A stretch of 64,000 bases of DNA from Filosporella fistucella (taxonomy: Eukaryota > Ascomycota > Leotiomycetes > Helotiales), in NCBI GenBank assembly GCA_030077755.1, contig JAQJZZ010000005.1, positions 1,426,001-1,490,000 on the forward strand, read 5' to 3'. The position numbers and the translations under genes are program-made. Positions 1-11,335 of this stretch are shown here, piece after piece. The notes below the pieces were generated by a model. It did not search any database, was not told where the DNA came from, and saw only the letters and a list, made by a program, of their open reading frames with translations. Positions within the stretch are counted from its first letter, which is position 1; every line of letters starts with the position of its first letter.

Positions 1-2
1 TG

Positions 3-329
3 AACGAGATGATCGAAAAAGAGGGCAGCAAGGGTGGGAAGCGTGGCAAGCGTGGCTCAGGCTTCAGCTTGAAAAGAGTAGAGAAGAACCAGTTTTTTAA
101 GTTTATCACCGAAGGGGAGGATCTGAAGAACATCAAGACCACGGAAGACTTGTTCGATATCATATCGAAGAACAGTCATAAAATCAAGTCTAGTGATTTC
201 AGCCACCATCCCGTGATTGTTCAATTAGAAAGGGAAAGGCAGCAGAAGAGCAGAAAGGGAGTGCTTGGTACTTGGCCAAAGCATAGTAAAATGCCAAGGG
301 ACTTTGTGATGAGGATGAGAAACCCCTAA
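3..329 (+). CDS. 3' end of an unidentified protein gene, cut by window edge
   Basis: The frame is open from the left edge of the window to a TAA at 327-329, giving the last 108 or so residues of a longer protein; an internal Met lies at position 9. The segment is very basic at first (repeated Gly-Lys-Arg around residues 8-18), then has a mixed charged helix-like stretch, and ends in a basic tail. I do not recognise the family. Because the beginning lies outside the window, the start, length and intron structure cannot be judged. Coding potential is inferred from the long open frame and biased composition only. Confidence 0.5.
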   Translation, partial: NEMIEKEGSKGGKRGKRGSGFSLKRVEKNQFFKFITEGEDLKNIKTTEDLFDIISKNSHKIKSSDFSHHPVIVQLERERQQKSRKGVLGTWPKHSKMPRDFVMRMRNP

Positions 330-912
330 ATTGTAACTTTTCGTTTTAGCATTAATTTCATTACTCAAACATGTACATTCTCATTGCAAGAAGTATAAGG
401 AAAATATTGACATAACTTGACTTGTGGGTTGTTATAAAGGAGAAATATGCCCAAAGATTATTCGGGAGCAAGAATTGTACCCGAGAAAATGCTATGAGAA
501 GTACAGTAATGGTATACAAGGGCTAGTGAATTGAATGTAGGAAGTGAGGTGAGGCAGGCGAGGCAGGCTATCATGGTTGGGAAGCGAAATAAAAGGAGAG
601 CAAATATAAAATGTAGGTAGGGGTGCTAAATGTGAGTTTTAACGAAATGGAAAGCAGCAGCGTATAAAGACGCAGCTCGAGGATTGAATATCAATTTGCA
701 ATGGAATTTAGAATTTAAAGCCAAAATCAGAACTGAACACAAATCATGATACTATATGGAGACCTCACTTCCTTGCACTCAGCCATGCTGCACTGTACAA
801 GGACAACACACCCCACCCCAACACCAAAAAAGCTCGTCACGCAAGGCTGAGAACACCCCTCTTTCAAACCTCCCGCCAACAGCTCATACAAGATACCACC
901 ACAACACACAAA
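330..912. other. intergenic stretch, no gene seen
   Basis: AT-rich spacer between the unidentified gene end and PDCD5. It contains a short GAGGTGAGGCAGGCGAGGCAGG repeat-like run near 545-566. The last 150 bases are C/A-rich, as expected for a fungal 5' leader. I see no open frame with protein character. Confidence 0.5.
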
Positions 913-1426
913 ATGGAGGACGATGATTTAGCACAGGTAGGCATCTAGTAGTCATTTCAAAGTAGTAGCTGACAATCTACAAAACAGATCAGAGCTGCTC
1001 GTCTCGAGCAGCTTAAATCACAAAGTGGAGGCAGTCTAGGAGGAGGCGCCAGTGCCGGTCAAGGTTCAGGCGAAGACAGACAGTACTGCTCCATTTCATA
1101 TACCCTTTTTCGGAATCTCTCTAATTGATCTTTCCGATAGGAAACAAGAATCCGAAGCTCGCCAATCAATACTCTCACAAATCCTCGAGCCCGAAGCGGC
1201 CGATCGCCTGGGGCGCATCCGACTCGTGAAAGAGAGCAGAGCACAAGATGTCGAGAATAGGTTGATTATGCTGGCTAGAAGTGGGCAGCTACGGGCGAAG
1301 GTCACGGAGCAGCAGCTCAAGGAATTATTGGGCGCTGTGGCAGAGACCAAAGAAGAGGAGAAGATTGTCATTTCGAGGAGGAAAGGAGGATGGGATGATG
1401 ATGACGATGATTTACTTGATCTATAA
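913..1426 (+). CDS. PDCD5: PDCD5 / TFAR19 family DNA-binding protein
   Basis: Join 913-936, 988-1082, 1141-1426, giving 134 residues, the usual PDCD5 length. The protein starts with an acidic Met-Glu-Asp-Asp-Asp, followed by a Gly-rich linker, then the compact helical bundle with the conserved region around ILEPEAADRLGRIRLVK and a Lys-rich stretch, and ends in an acidic Asp-rich tail (GGWDDDDDDLLDL). Intron 1 (937-987) follows an eight-codon first exon. Intron 2 (1083-1140, GTACTG..ATAG) restores the reading GEDRQKQESEARQ. The family is nuclear/cytosolic and conserved from archaea to man, with roles in apoptosis and chaperonin regulation in animals; its fungal role is poorly defined. It is convergent with COQ4, 168 bases apart. 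Confidence 0.92.
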
Positions 1427-1594
1427 CTGGTGGGAGGTGGCCATGAGTAGTATGCTTGCTGGCGTTGGGAATTTGACCAAAGGATGAACATTCTGCACAA
1501 TTATGAAGGTCCGAAGCGTTGAGTCTGGAATGGAGATATCCTTTTCCTATACAAAATTGATACATGGTCTCATGGTATATCACACAGCAACCCA

Positions 1595-2550
1595 TCAGTT
1601 GATCCCCAAGCTATCGCTTGCTCGCTCCTTGGCTTCCTTCTCAGCCTTCTTTCTAGCTCTCTCAGCTTTCCGTATCTCCCTCAAATCAACTGGCTTCTCA
1701 ATACCAAGTTCTTCCCGTAAGCTGCTCACATCCCTTTCCAACTCTTCCTCCCAGTAAACGCAAATGACTTCCTTACTCTTGATGCCATTCTTTAGTGCCC
1801 ACGGCAGCAACACCTTCCAAAATCTTTCTCTCTCCACCTGCTTCAGTGTACTGACGGCAAATAAAGACAAGCCTGTCATTGGCAGCAGGGTATTTGCAAA
1901 TTCAAATGCCTTTAGGGCAATTTCCCCCTCTCTGATGATAGGCAAACCAGTAATAGCATGGTAGAAATCATGGCACTCCCGATATCTCTGCATCACGTAT
2001 GCGCACTCTTCGTCATCTATATACTGCACTGCACTGCGGGTATCTGGTGTCACACCCTCTCGATCGAGCCACTCGACGTAGGTTCTGCCCACTGTATTCT
2101 CGGGCAAAGAACGTAAATGTTCCATAGATAACGTCTTGGAGGTAATTCGAGGGCGATCTTTGAGTATACGCCGACCGGTGGGGGAGAGGACCATAGCATC
2201 GCGGAGACGATATATGAAATATGGCGTGGCAGTCGCTTCGCCGAGGGCTGCAATGAGATCTACTTGAATTAATTACAATTCTCAAATTGGCACAAGAGGT
2301 ACACGTGAATGAACCAATTAGAGCTATACACACCTCCTCGATAAGGATTCCTCAAGCTACCCACCGCGCTTCCAATTGCCAGCCCAACTTTTTCCAGTCT
2401 CGTAAGAGGTACATGCCCGGGGTAATTCGGTGGCGGGCGACTCAAGACGCTGAAATGCTGTTCGCGTGCATTGAGAGACAATGTACATGTAGCAAGTAAT
2501 TCTCTGGGTAGAGTGCCTCTGAGGGCATGCGAGCGAACAAAAAGTGCCAT
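1595..2550 (-). CDS. COQ4: COQ4, ubiquinone biosynthesis scaffold protein
   Basis: Complement join 1595-2259, 2334-2550; 293 residues. The N-terminus (Arg-rich, few acids) looks like a mitochondrial presequence. It is followed by the family landmark [20 protein letters not shown] and, near residues 169-185, the HDxxHx11E metal-binding motif (HDFYH then Glu). The intron (2260-2333) splits Gly-Asp and restores [16 protein letters not shown], matching the family exactly. Coq4 sits on the matrix face of the inner mitochondrial membrane, organises the CoQ synthesis complex and has been linked to C1 decarboxylation/hydroxylation. The C-terminus has a long Lys/Arg/Glu helix typical of fungal orthologues. 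The ATG at 2550 is 201 bases from the start of the divergent SET gene, so both share one short promoter. Confidence 0.95.
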
Positions 2551-2751
2551 TGTGATGCTGTTTGCACAATGAAAGTGAAATCAGTCCATTCCAGAGCTCA
2601 ACTAGAGCTTCGGGTGCCGAATGGAGTTCGCCCGCGGATCGGCCCGCTTGCATCAACAAAATGCAACAACTTTTGAGAATATCAAAATCTGGTCTTCAGA
2701 AACAACAAGGTTATTCGCCATGAATTGTCGGTAACACAAAACCTAGGAGAT

Positions 2752-4388
2752 ATGGAGCTGGAAGTTCATGAAGAGTTCACGGAGTGGGCGAAAGAGAGGG
2801 GTGTGGAGATCAATGGAATTTGTGCTCATCAATTCGACGGCAGGGGACTTGGAATTATTGCCGACAGAAAAATTGAGGTATGTAAACTGTTTGAATGCTG
2901 CATCAAATATTGCCATTATACCGCTATTTTCATTTGGTCAAAGCTTTCTAGCATCATATTTATGTTCGCATTTGTTTTCATATTATACTCTTTCACCCCA
3001 CCTGTTGTGCATTGCCCCACACTCAATACCAATTTGGGTTGACAGCAACAGTATGTTTTCTTAGAGCCGGAAAGTGTGGATGTCCAATTGAAGAACCGGG
3101 TGTGCTTCCCTGGCACACAAGAAAACATACTACTTCGCCTGAACATGATCTCTATGAGACCTCCTCTTTCTCGTTTATTCAATCTCTTATTGTTCATTCC
3201 CAAGTCTTGCAAGAATATCATCTTCATGTTCTAGTTCAAGCCGAATTTTGCTCCCAAGCTATCACAACATTGGAATATTCCCTGATATTAGAACCACTCT
3301 TCAACTCGAGCCTTTTAATATATATTTTGAGGAGCTACTTGCTCACAACTACGGTCACTAACAAAACTTAGCCAAATACCATCATCTTGACAGTCCCACT
3401 CGCTGCACTTAGAACAGCATACACAGTCCCAAAACCCATCTCGAAAGCGGTCGGGAAAATCACAGTTCATGGCCTCCTTGCCGCACATCTAGTCCTTGAT
3501 ACAAGCACAATATTCGCTCCTTATCGCGCCGTCCTCCCCTCCTACGCCTCTTTCGAGGAGTCCGTACCTCTATGCTTCCCAAAACCGCTTCAACCCCTCT
3601 TACCTGCAGCAGCAACCACACTCCTGCAAAACCAGAAGCGAAAGCTTGAGCTAGATTGGTCTTCCGTTTCTTCTGCTTTCCCAGACATGAAGTACGACAA
3701 CTATCTCCACGCCTGGCTCCTCGTCAACACAAGAACATTCTATTTCACGCTACCCCGTGGCCGTATTCCATCCAACCGAGACGATTGCATGGCCATGAGC
3801 CCATTTCAAGATTACTTCAACCACTCTTCACCCAACCACCCAAACTGCTGCTCCGTAAGCTATACTTCAACCGCTTATACTGTCACCTCTCCTTCATCGC
3901 TTATCAACAAGGGAGAAGAAATCTATATCTCCTATGGGAATCATAGCAATGACTTCTTGCTGGCAGAGTACGGATTCATCCTCCCCGATAATGAATACGA
4001 TGAAGTGGTTTTGGATGACTACGTACTTCCCCTCTTGTCCGCTTCGCAGAAGGAGTCCTTGAAGGAGGCAGGATTCCTTGGGAATTACATTTTAGATAAT
4101 CAGACGGTGTGTCACAGGACACAGGTAGCACTGAGGATATTATGCTCGCCGATTGGGAAGTGGAGAAGATTTGTGGATGGGCTTGATGGGGGCGAGAAAG
4201 AGCAAAAGGCTGTCGATGAGCTTTTGGCCGAAAAGGTCTTCAAGAAATTCAAAAATGACGTGGAGAAGAGAATCATAACCGTTGGGAAGTCAAACGAAGG
4301 GCTCAATAGCCAGAGAGAGGTCATTTGCAAGCGTTGGCAGCAGATTGGTGAGCTGCTAGACAGTGCAATTAGCCGTATCAAAAGCTGA
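2752..4388 (+). CDS. SET-domain protein lysine methyltransferase (RKM/SETD-type)
   Basis: Join 2752-2877, 3372-4388; 380 residues. Exon 1 has the SET opening (GRGLGIIADRKIE). Exon 2 carries the rest: an inserted helical region, then the catalytic FNHSSPN segment (NHS about residues 192-194) and the GEEIYISYG motif (about 227-233) that closes the cofactor pocket, followed by a Rubisco-methyltransferase-like C-terminal helical part. These proteins use S-adenosylmethionine to methylate lysines on non-histone targets such as ribosomal or elongation factors; the substrate here is unknown. The start was chosen because the nearest upstream ATG (2720) hits a stop after four codons. The 494-nt intron is far longer than the others in the window and could hide a small exon. 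It is convergent with MAM3. Confidence 0.85.
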
Positions 4389-4634
4389 CCTTGCCCCATG
4401 CACTACCTTTTTTTTCAATTTAAGACAACTGAACGAGTGATTGTATTGATTCGCTAAAGTTTCAAAGCACAAGTATACACCACAGCTTTAATAATAATTT
4501 CTCCACCCCCTCGTAGGTCCCTTCATGACCTATGCATGCCACAATCTTCGTCCATCATATCAAAACAGAAACAAGTCTCCGAGTGCAAGCCGCGGGTGAA
4601 TTTTTAGTAAATTCCCTCAAGGATTCCAAGTGTC

Positions 4635-7591
4635 TTAGAACCAAAGACTTGAGCTTCTCCCCCCGCCCGCATTCGTTCCCATCTCAAGAGCCCGACGCTG
4701 ACTTGGTAGAAGGGCTCGATCGTCGTGAAAGCTTCCTTCTCTAATCGGAGTCTCTCGAGTACTTAGTCGTTCCTCAAAGATATCGAAATCTCCAGGACCT
4801 AGCATTCTTGGTAAAGTCATGGACGCGAAATCGGGAACACGGTTTTCCTTACTGCCATTTTCAAGCAGCTCTGGTGGAAAACCGGTATAAGTCTTATTCT
4901 CACCGACGTTTCCTCTAAGCTCGCTTACTGACATTTCCGCTTGACCCTTATTACCAACAGGAACAGGAAATGCGTCATAGAGACACGAAATATCCTCTCC
5001 CTCATTCATTTCTTGATACTGCGCGCCGCCAAAAGAGCTCAAAGTGACGGTTTCTCCACTCTCCTCGTGAGTGTGTAGTGTTGTTCGATCAAATAAATGG
5101 CTATGAATGGTCTCATCGATATCGATGCCCGACTGGTCTCGATGGAAGATTGGTAAGTAATTACCACCTGTGGTCGTGAATTCCCTGCCAGACACAGGCT
5201 TCTCATTCTCATGACTCCCGTCGTTGTGATCTCCTACCGATAGTTTTGCATGGGAAGAGGTTTCCAAATTTGGAGCAGCGCTGACATGTCTGGTATTCTT
5301 GAGACTATCATAGAATCCCTCATTGCTTTTCCGAGAAGGGAGGCTGCTCTGCCAAGCCTTGGTTGCCGAGTATGGGTTGCCGAAGCATTCTGAGGATGAA
5401 GTGTTTACCAGATCAGCAATTTCTTCTGCGGTCATTATCATTGCATTTTCAAGAGTATAGTTGTCGTCAGCATCTTTATGGAAGCCCCCTTGACTGTTCT
5501 GGGTGTATGAACTGTTGCCGTTATCGGTTCGGATTTTTTTGACCTTGAGACTGCTCTGATCACTTCGATCATTAGCACCGTCAAGGCCACCAGGCCTGTT
5601 GTCGCCGCTTATCTTTCTTCTGCGTAGGGTACCTTGCACTTTAGCTCTTGGCCAAGTAACATGGAATGGCGAGCCAGTACGCGTTTCGATGAAAGTCGTC
5701 TCTGTGAAGGATGGTAGATCGCCTGCCTTCTTAACCTTTGTTGGTGGAATTGATACTTCCCGATCAAAAAAATCTTTTTCATCGCGACTTGTTTTCTGAA
5801 GGATTGCATCGATCAAATCCTCGAAGGTGACGATACCTATTGGCTTAGGGCAACCAATTCCTTTCACTGACTGTCGATGCTTGCCGTTATCATCTGCTCC
5901 GTGCTTAGCAGCCTCTATATAGCCAGCACTCCAACCGGGTTTGTATCGACCACCATTGGCATTTGTTATCAATCGATCGTTTTTTCTTGTAGTAGCAGTC
6001 CACAACATGACTCTAGCAGTATCGTTTCGGTGTATCTCGCCAGAAACAACCTCATCGTCTGATACCGTTGGAACAACCACAGCCATCCTTCGATGCATTA
6101 GAAAATGTCCATTCAAACAAAGGGAGCAGACGATCTGGGGGAGAGCGGAAATTACCTTGACATTCCTAATTGGAACATATTCAATAGCTCGTAGACCGTC
6201 ATGTCTTCCCTCACGATAGGCAGAGGATACAGTGGAAGATCCTTCACCAGTAACCCCTCATTGGAGTCGACATTCAAACCAATCAAGTTCTGAAAGCGTC
6301 AGGAGAAGTCAGTCATTAAGAGACTACCAGACATACCTTGATGTGAAGAAAGCCGAAGACTTGGGTTCCCTCCCAGTTATTTGGTCCACCAAGGCTAGGA
6401 TCTATGCGATCGATCGTAGATCTTCCCACCACTGGGATACGGCTATAGGACCAGCCTTTGACTTTCTTGATGAAGGCCGGATTGACCTTCTCGTTGATAT
6501 CGATAGTCTTAACAGCATGCCATTTCACGATCATTCCTTGAACAATAAACAGATCTGCCTTTTCAACGTCCTCACTATAATCGACACTGTGATCCGGAAA
6601 CGAAGAAATTTCACCTCCAAGCTTACGGGAATCGAGTTTCAGTGCACCAAGCATGATCCGAGATGCATCTTGGCTTAGCATTCCACCACGTTTTTCGGAC
6701 CGTTCGTGATATTTAATCAATAATCCCAGCTCATTGTTTGTGAAAATGCCATGTTCATCCCTTAGCCCGAATACATAATCGAGAGCACATGCAAGTGGCC
6801 AAGTGATGAGGCCTGTTATCCACATGCAGAACCAGACAAGCGGACTTAAATAGTAACCCCAAACCACTGCATGTTGTGGTATAAGGTATTGAGGGAAAAG
6901 TTCGCCGACAAAAAAGATGGAGACTGTAGAAATCGCGACGGGCAGCCAGTAACTATCGCGCCCAGTGGCAACTTGAACAACAAAAGGGAATGATTCACCC
7001 AGTGCCACAGAACAGAGCACCAACGAGCCTGTGTACGTTAGTAGGATCGACAAGCAAGACAAGTCTAATACTTACATAGAAGCCAAGTACTGTGCTTCTT
7101 CAACTTCATAACACGATGTGCCTGCCTTCTGCCGAAATATGAGTGTGAGGCACGCTAGCGATGATAGCAAACACCTACTTCTCTTTGGGTGTCCCCGTTG
7201 CAGCTCTGAGCCGTAGCCACGTCCTATCAAGTCCACAAACGCCCAGAGTCAAACCAGTCAAGAGCCCAAAAAGCACCAGCATAAGTCCAGCAAGAATCAT
7301 CATACCAATTTGACCCCCGCCTGTGTATATATGGAACAATTCCTCCTTAGGTTGCTTGATGCCCGTGACGTTGGCGACGTTGAGGGTACCATTGTGAGGT
7401 ATATCGGTGCTATTCAATACTCGTCTGTTGAGTGGAGGATGCATCATTCCTCGCCGGATGTAGTGGTGAGAATGAGAGAAAGTGGTAATATTAAAGCTAA
7501 CCGTGGTGTTCAAGGGAGGCAAGTCTGGCTGCTTCAAATGGCCAAATGTGTAGATAGGAATAGCAAAGATTGCTGCAAGTGTATTCCCCAT
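4635..7591 (-). CDS. MAM3: MAM3/CNNM-type DUF21 + CBS membrane protein
   Basis: Complement join 4635-6087, 6156-6289, 6337-7028, 7076-7128, 7179-7591; 914 residues. After a hydrophobic N-terminus and an N-glycosylation-rich lumenal stretch comes the DUF21/CNNM membrane domain (several hydrophobic helices; FVGELFPQYLIP signature). A CBS pair follows: the first repeat around IDINEKVNPAFIKKVKGWSY, the second ending in GIVTFEDLIDAILQ. The remaining roughly 480 residues are disordered, Ser/Asn/Glu-rich. The yeast homologue is a vacuolar protein affecting mitochondrial shape and metal (Mg, Mn, Co) handling. All four introns restore family sequence. The start is uncertain: the frame stays open to an ATG at 7918, but the region 7592-7918 does not resemble the family, so I prefer 7591. 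Confidence 0.9.
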
Positions 7592-8114
7592 GAAGGACCC
7601 TTTCGTGTTGACGGGGGGGGGTTTAACATGTATGAACGCCAGAGCAGAAAAGCAATGTAGCAATGCTGAACGTAGTAGATGATTATCCTTCCGTGCTTGA
7701 AAATGATGCTGCGATGATTGAGAGAGAATGAGGTTGCTGAAAATATTTTCAGCCTGGGAGGTACCTTCCACAGTTAAGGAAGGTGCAACTGAGGAGAGAC
7801 AATCCACACTTGCTAGTTCATCTGGTTCTATTTGCCAGAAAATGGCATGTAAACGTTGCAGGAACAAGAAATATGTACAGACAAGACTATTGGTTCTTAT
7901 GCAAAGATTTTGTGTCATGAAGAACGCCTTCTAATGTACAATGAGAGAAATACAGGGGCAATGTCCATCATTGATGTCCAGAATAGACCACCATATAGCA
8001 ACCCAACGCCAGATCATCCCCCGATGCAAGAAATACCTCGTCCGAAACATTTGTTGGTTTGAGGCCGTGAAGTAGAAATAATCGAATAGAGAGGTAATTC
8101 TTCAAGATAACCGT
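7592..8114. other. spacer between MAM3 start and RRM gene end
   Basis: Holds the probable 5' leader of MAM3 (open on the minus strand to 7918 but without family similarity) and the 3' flank of the RRM gene. There is a poly-G/C tract at 7611-7621. No other gene was seen. Confidence 0.45.
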
Positions 8115-9516
8115 CTATTCGGGTCGTGGTCGCTTCGCACCATGGGGATTTTGCCAGTCTCCACCACCAGCCTGATTCTGCTGGAAGAAGGCTGGATTGA
8201 AATGTGGTTGCATACCCTGAAAGCCACCCGCGCCTGAGAGCGTTAGTTTGTTTGTTTCGGCTGAGAGCTCGATATTGGTGTCATAACACTACAATCCACT
8301 CTTTAGACCACCCACTTCCTAGCTGCAGAGGTAGGCAGATTTTGTGCACGATGAAAAGAAACTGAACTTACCAGGCATACCTCCTCCCATCTGGCCCATA
8401 TTCATTGGCATTCCGCCCATTGCTCCAGGCATACCACCCATTGGCATTCCCCCCATAGGCATACCTCCCATCATGCCGTTATTCATGCCTCCTCTACCCC
8501 CTCTCATGCCAGCACCACCGCGCATGTTGCCCATCATGCCACCACGGTTATTGAAATTTCCAAAATTGCCTCCCATCGGGCCAGTTGGAAAGCCTCCCAT
8601 TTGAGAATTGAACCCACCGCCCATATTCCCCATCCCAGGACCAGAGAAGTTGCGATTGAAGTTATTCATATTGTTATTCATGCCTCCTCGGCCACTGTAG
8701 CCGCCAGCTCGGCCGCCCCGGAAGTTTCCTCCAAAGTTCCCATTTGAATTGCCTCTATCATTATTGTATCCTCCAGTGGCTGAACGATTACCTGGTGTCT
8801 CTTTGCCGGCTCGTAGTGGAGCATCCTTTGGCAGTGTGCGGAAGGGGTTCACATTGGGATTCGAGTAGGCGACTGTATGTTTCTTTACATATTGCTGGCC
8901 CTCACCAAAAGCATCAATTTTGTGCTTGGCTGCTGTAGCTGCTTGTTGAGAGGTGAACTCCACGTACGCTTGACTTGACACAGAGTCAGTAACGGTGCTG
9001 TAATTTAGGTTGCTCCACATACCCTTTACTCTTGCCGTTGACTTTGTGCTCAGAAAATGTGATGTCCTTCAATTCATCCTCAACTTGAGCTTGGTTTACC
9101 CAGCCTCGAACATCGTCATCGGTATTCCACCAATGCAGGTCAGAAATCAGTATGGCTGAGGTGGCTCCTGGGTCGATATGGCGGTCATCAGATCCTCCTT
9201 TCCGCTTTACACCTTGTTGCTGAGGCGCTTGCTTTGGGATATTCAGGACGTCTGCTCCAGACTCATCTGTGCTCTTGATCTTCTGCTGATCGTTCATTTT
9301 GACGTCAGGGTCGTCGTTGCTGAGTTTGATGTCGACATAATCGTCGTCTTGCTCTTCTTCAGCTTTTACACCATTGTTTTCAGCCGCGTGGCTGTTGGTA
9401 GTCTCCAAGCCATCTATTTTCATGTCGCTTCCTTCATCCTGCTTCAATTCACTTTCCACTTCTTGCTCTGTGTTGGTATCCCCATAGATATCGATGTCGA
9501 ATTCGTCGTCAGCCAT
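8115..9516 (-). CDS. RRM RNA-binding protein with Gly/Met-rich tail (CPSF6-like)
   Basis: Complement join 8115-8233, 8372-8973, 9023-9516; 404 residues. Residues 1-110 are acidic and disordered. One RRM follows, about 120-195, with RNP2 as AILISDL (121-127) and RNP1 as KGQAYVEF (about 164-171), the arrangement seen in the cleavage-factor subunit CPSF6 and fungal relatives. The C-terminal half is low complexity: RGG/GGNFRGG, then repeated GGMP and MGG units, ending in a basic KRPRPE tail that may act as a nuclear signal. Intron 1 (8974-9022) lies inside RNP1; intron 2 (8234-8371) precedes a 39-codon last exon (GAGGFQGMQPHFNPAFFQQ). Likely role: nuclear pre-mRNA processing (inference). It is divergent from SSS1. 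Confidence 0.85.
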
Positions 9517-10542
9517 TGTGTCTACTTACAAACACAATTGGTAGGGAGATGCAGAGATTTGGTTTGAAAGAGGTTCTGTATTGCCTTAATGACAGCTTGA
9601 TATTATTCAATAAAAAGGATTCTGTAAAAGAGCGACAACAGGATCAGCGCGTGAAGACATGATTAACCACTACCACCCGACCTCAACAATAAGGACCGGC
9701 TCCGCCAATAGCCACATACATGGGATAGATACAAATACGTACACTCCTAAAACCAAATAGAACTATGATCAAGTCTGACGGCCTCTTTGGCAGATGCAGA
9801 CACAATGAAGAAGAAGACGAAGCTTTATGCTTGCAATCTTGATAATCGTTTCGTTCAGGACACCTTTGAATGTGATCCGAGTTTGTAATCCCAGAGGAAC
9901 AAGAACCAATTGTAGCCTTCAACGCAAGAACAGATCCGACCCGACTTTAAAATTGAAATGTCGATAGATTGATGATTGTAAAGGAGACCACAGTCCCAAC
10001 TCCCTTCACTGCCTCATAGCCTGCCAGAGCCTTGTCACCTCAAATTCACCTTATCAAAAAGTAGCGTTCAATTTGGGGTTTGAAAGAAGTGTTCGGTCTG
10101 CAGGAGACGAGCGAAACACTTGTTCAATTATGGGGGGTGGTGAAATGCTTTTAGGTGATGGAGAGTCGAGTCGTGGTGATCGTTGTTGGCGACGAGATGG
10201 ATGGATGGTTTTCTGAGCTGAGCTGAGCTCCTTTCTGCCTACAATAGCCTTAAGTGTGGCCGTAGCAAGACGCGGACTGAAGATATTGTTACACGTGACG
10301 GGACTTTCGGTAACTTCCGTTTCTAGAGCAAAGCAGAGCCCGCAAGCTGGCCTCACAGTCCTGGTCCCGCTAGTCGCCCCTAATAATTCCCATTACCTTA
10401 CATACTCCAGCTTGAGGCCAGACATCTTCTAGAACCCATTTCAAGTTCGCAACACGGCACTTCGTCTTCACAATTGCCCTCGCTCTCGACAATACCAACT
10501 AATTCCGCCTTTCTCTCAATCCTTCAAAAATCTTCCGCAATC
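9517..10542. other. divergent promoter region between RRM gene and SSS1
   Basis: About 1 kb with C/T-rich leader sequence just before the SSS1 ATG (10440-10540) and a small AGCTGAGCTGAGCTC repeat at about 10217-10231. Short open frames here show no protein-like composition. Confidence 0.45.
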
Positions 10543-10925
10543 ATGTCTGACCAACTTCAAGAGTTCATGGATATCCCAAGGGACTTCCTTAAGGAGGGAT
10601 CGCAGTTCATCACCAAATGCACAAAACGTACGAACCCTTGAGTATACGATGCCAGAATGCAAATTGTGTCTTGGTGTTCTTACAGCAAGCTGGCACAATT
10701 AGGCCGCGGTGCATTCGCCATGTCACAAATACTGACTTTCTGCAGCTGATCGTCGAGAATTCATCAAGATCTCACAAGCTGTCGGTGTTGGATTTCTCGT
10801 AATGGGCGCAGTTGGATACTTGGTCAAGCTCAGTAAGGTTTACCTGGGATCTGCTGCGAATTTCAGCTGCTAATTGATCTTCAGTACATATTCCAGTCAA
10901 TAACATTCTGGTGGGAGGCGCATAG
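10543..10925 (+). CDS. SSS1: Sec61 gamma subunit (Sss1)
   Basis: Join 10543-10627, 10746-10832, 10885-10925; 70 residues, the exact size expected for Sec61 gamma. The small ER tail-anchored protein has an amphipathic N-terminal helix (QEFMDIPRDFLKEGSQFITKC), the family core PDRREFIKISQAVGVGF and a single membrane span ending IPVNNILVGGA. Sss1 clamps the Sec61 channel halves in the ER protein translocon and is essential in yeast. The gene is too short and too split to appear as one open frame; the two introns (118 and 52 nt) were placed from conserved sequence and both have GT..AG borders. Confidence 0.96.
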
Positions 10926-11335
10926 TGGGAAAATTGAGGGTTAGGAGTTGTTCATCGAAGTTAGGATGGAGAGGCGACTTGCACACGAGGCATACCATTG
11001 AGCAGCAATCGTAAATTGGCATCTGATCCGGTGCATACTACGGCATGTATTATACTGGACTGGTTTTCGTGGCATAGCACTGGTTCTAGGGCTGGGAAAA
11101 TAAAATTTACCTGCGACATTCGAGCCTTGTCTTCATCCTGGATCTCCACGCAATTGCGAACTCGGGAATATACATGCAGTAGAAGAGGATTGTTTCAAAG
11201 GCATTCTAAACTCGAGTTGGCGCATAGTGATATGGACATAGTTGCAACATTTCTCTATTGGAAGGAAAAGGATGAGCTCTTCCCGTCTAGGAGTTGAGCG
11301 CTTCTTGGATTGTGGGCATTCTAGAGAGCCAACCT
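10926..11335. other. convergent 3' spacer
   Basis: About 400 bases between the ends of SSS1 and the NmrA-like gene, probably both 3' UTRs. Nothing else was seen. Confidence 0.45.

Noticed and set aside
7592..7918. N-terminal extension of the MAM3 frame
   Set aside because: Frame is open but the residues do not resemble the family and place the hydrophobic leader too far inside; treated as 5' leader.
10054..10356. 100-codon minus-strand frame upstream of SSS1
   Set aside because: Lies in promoter DNA, low complexity, no recognisable motif.
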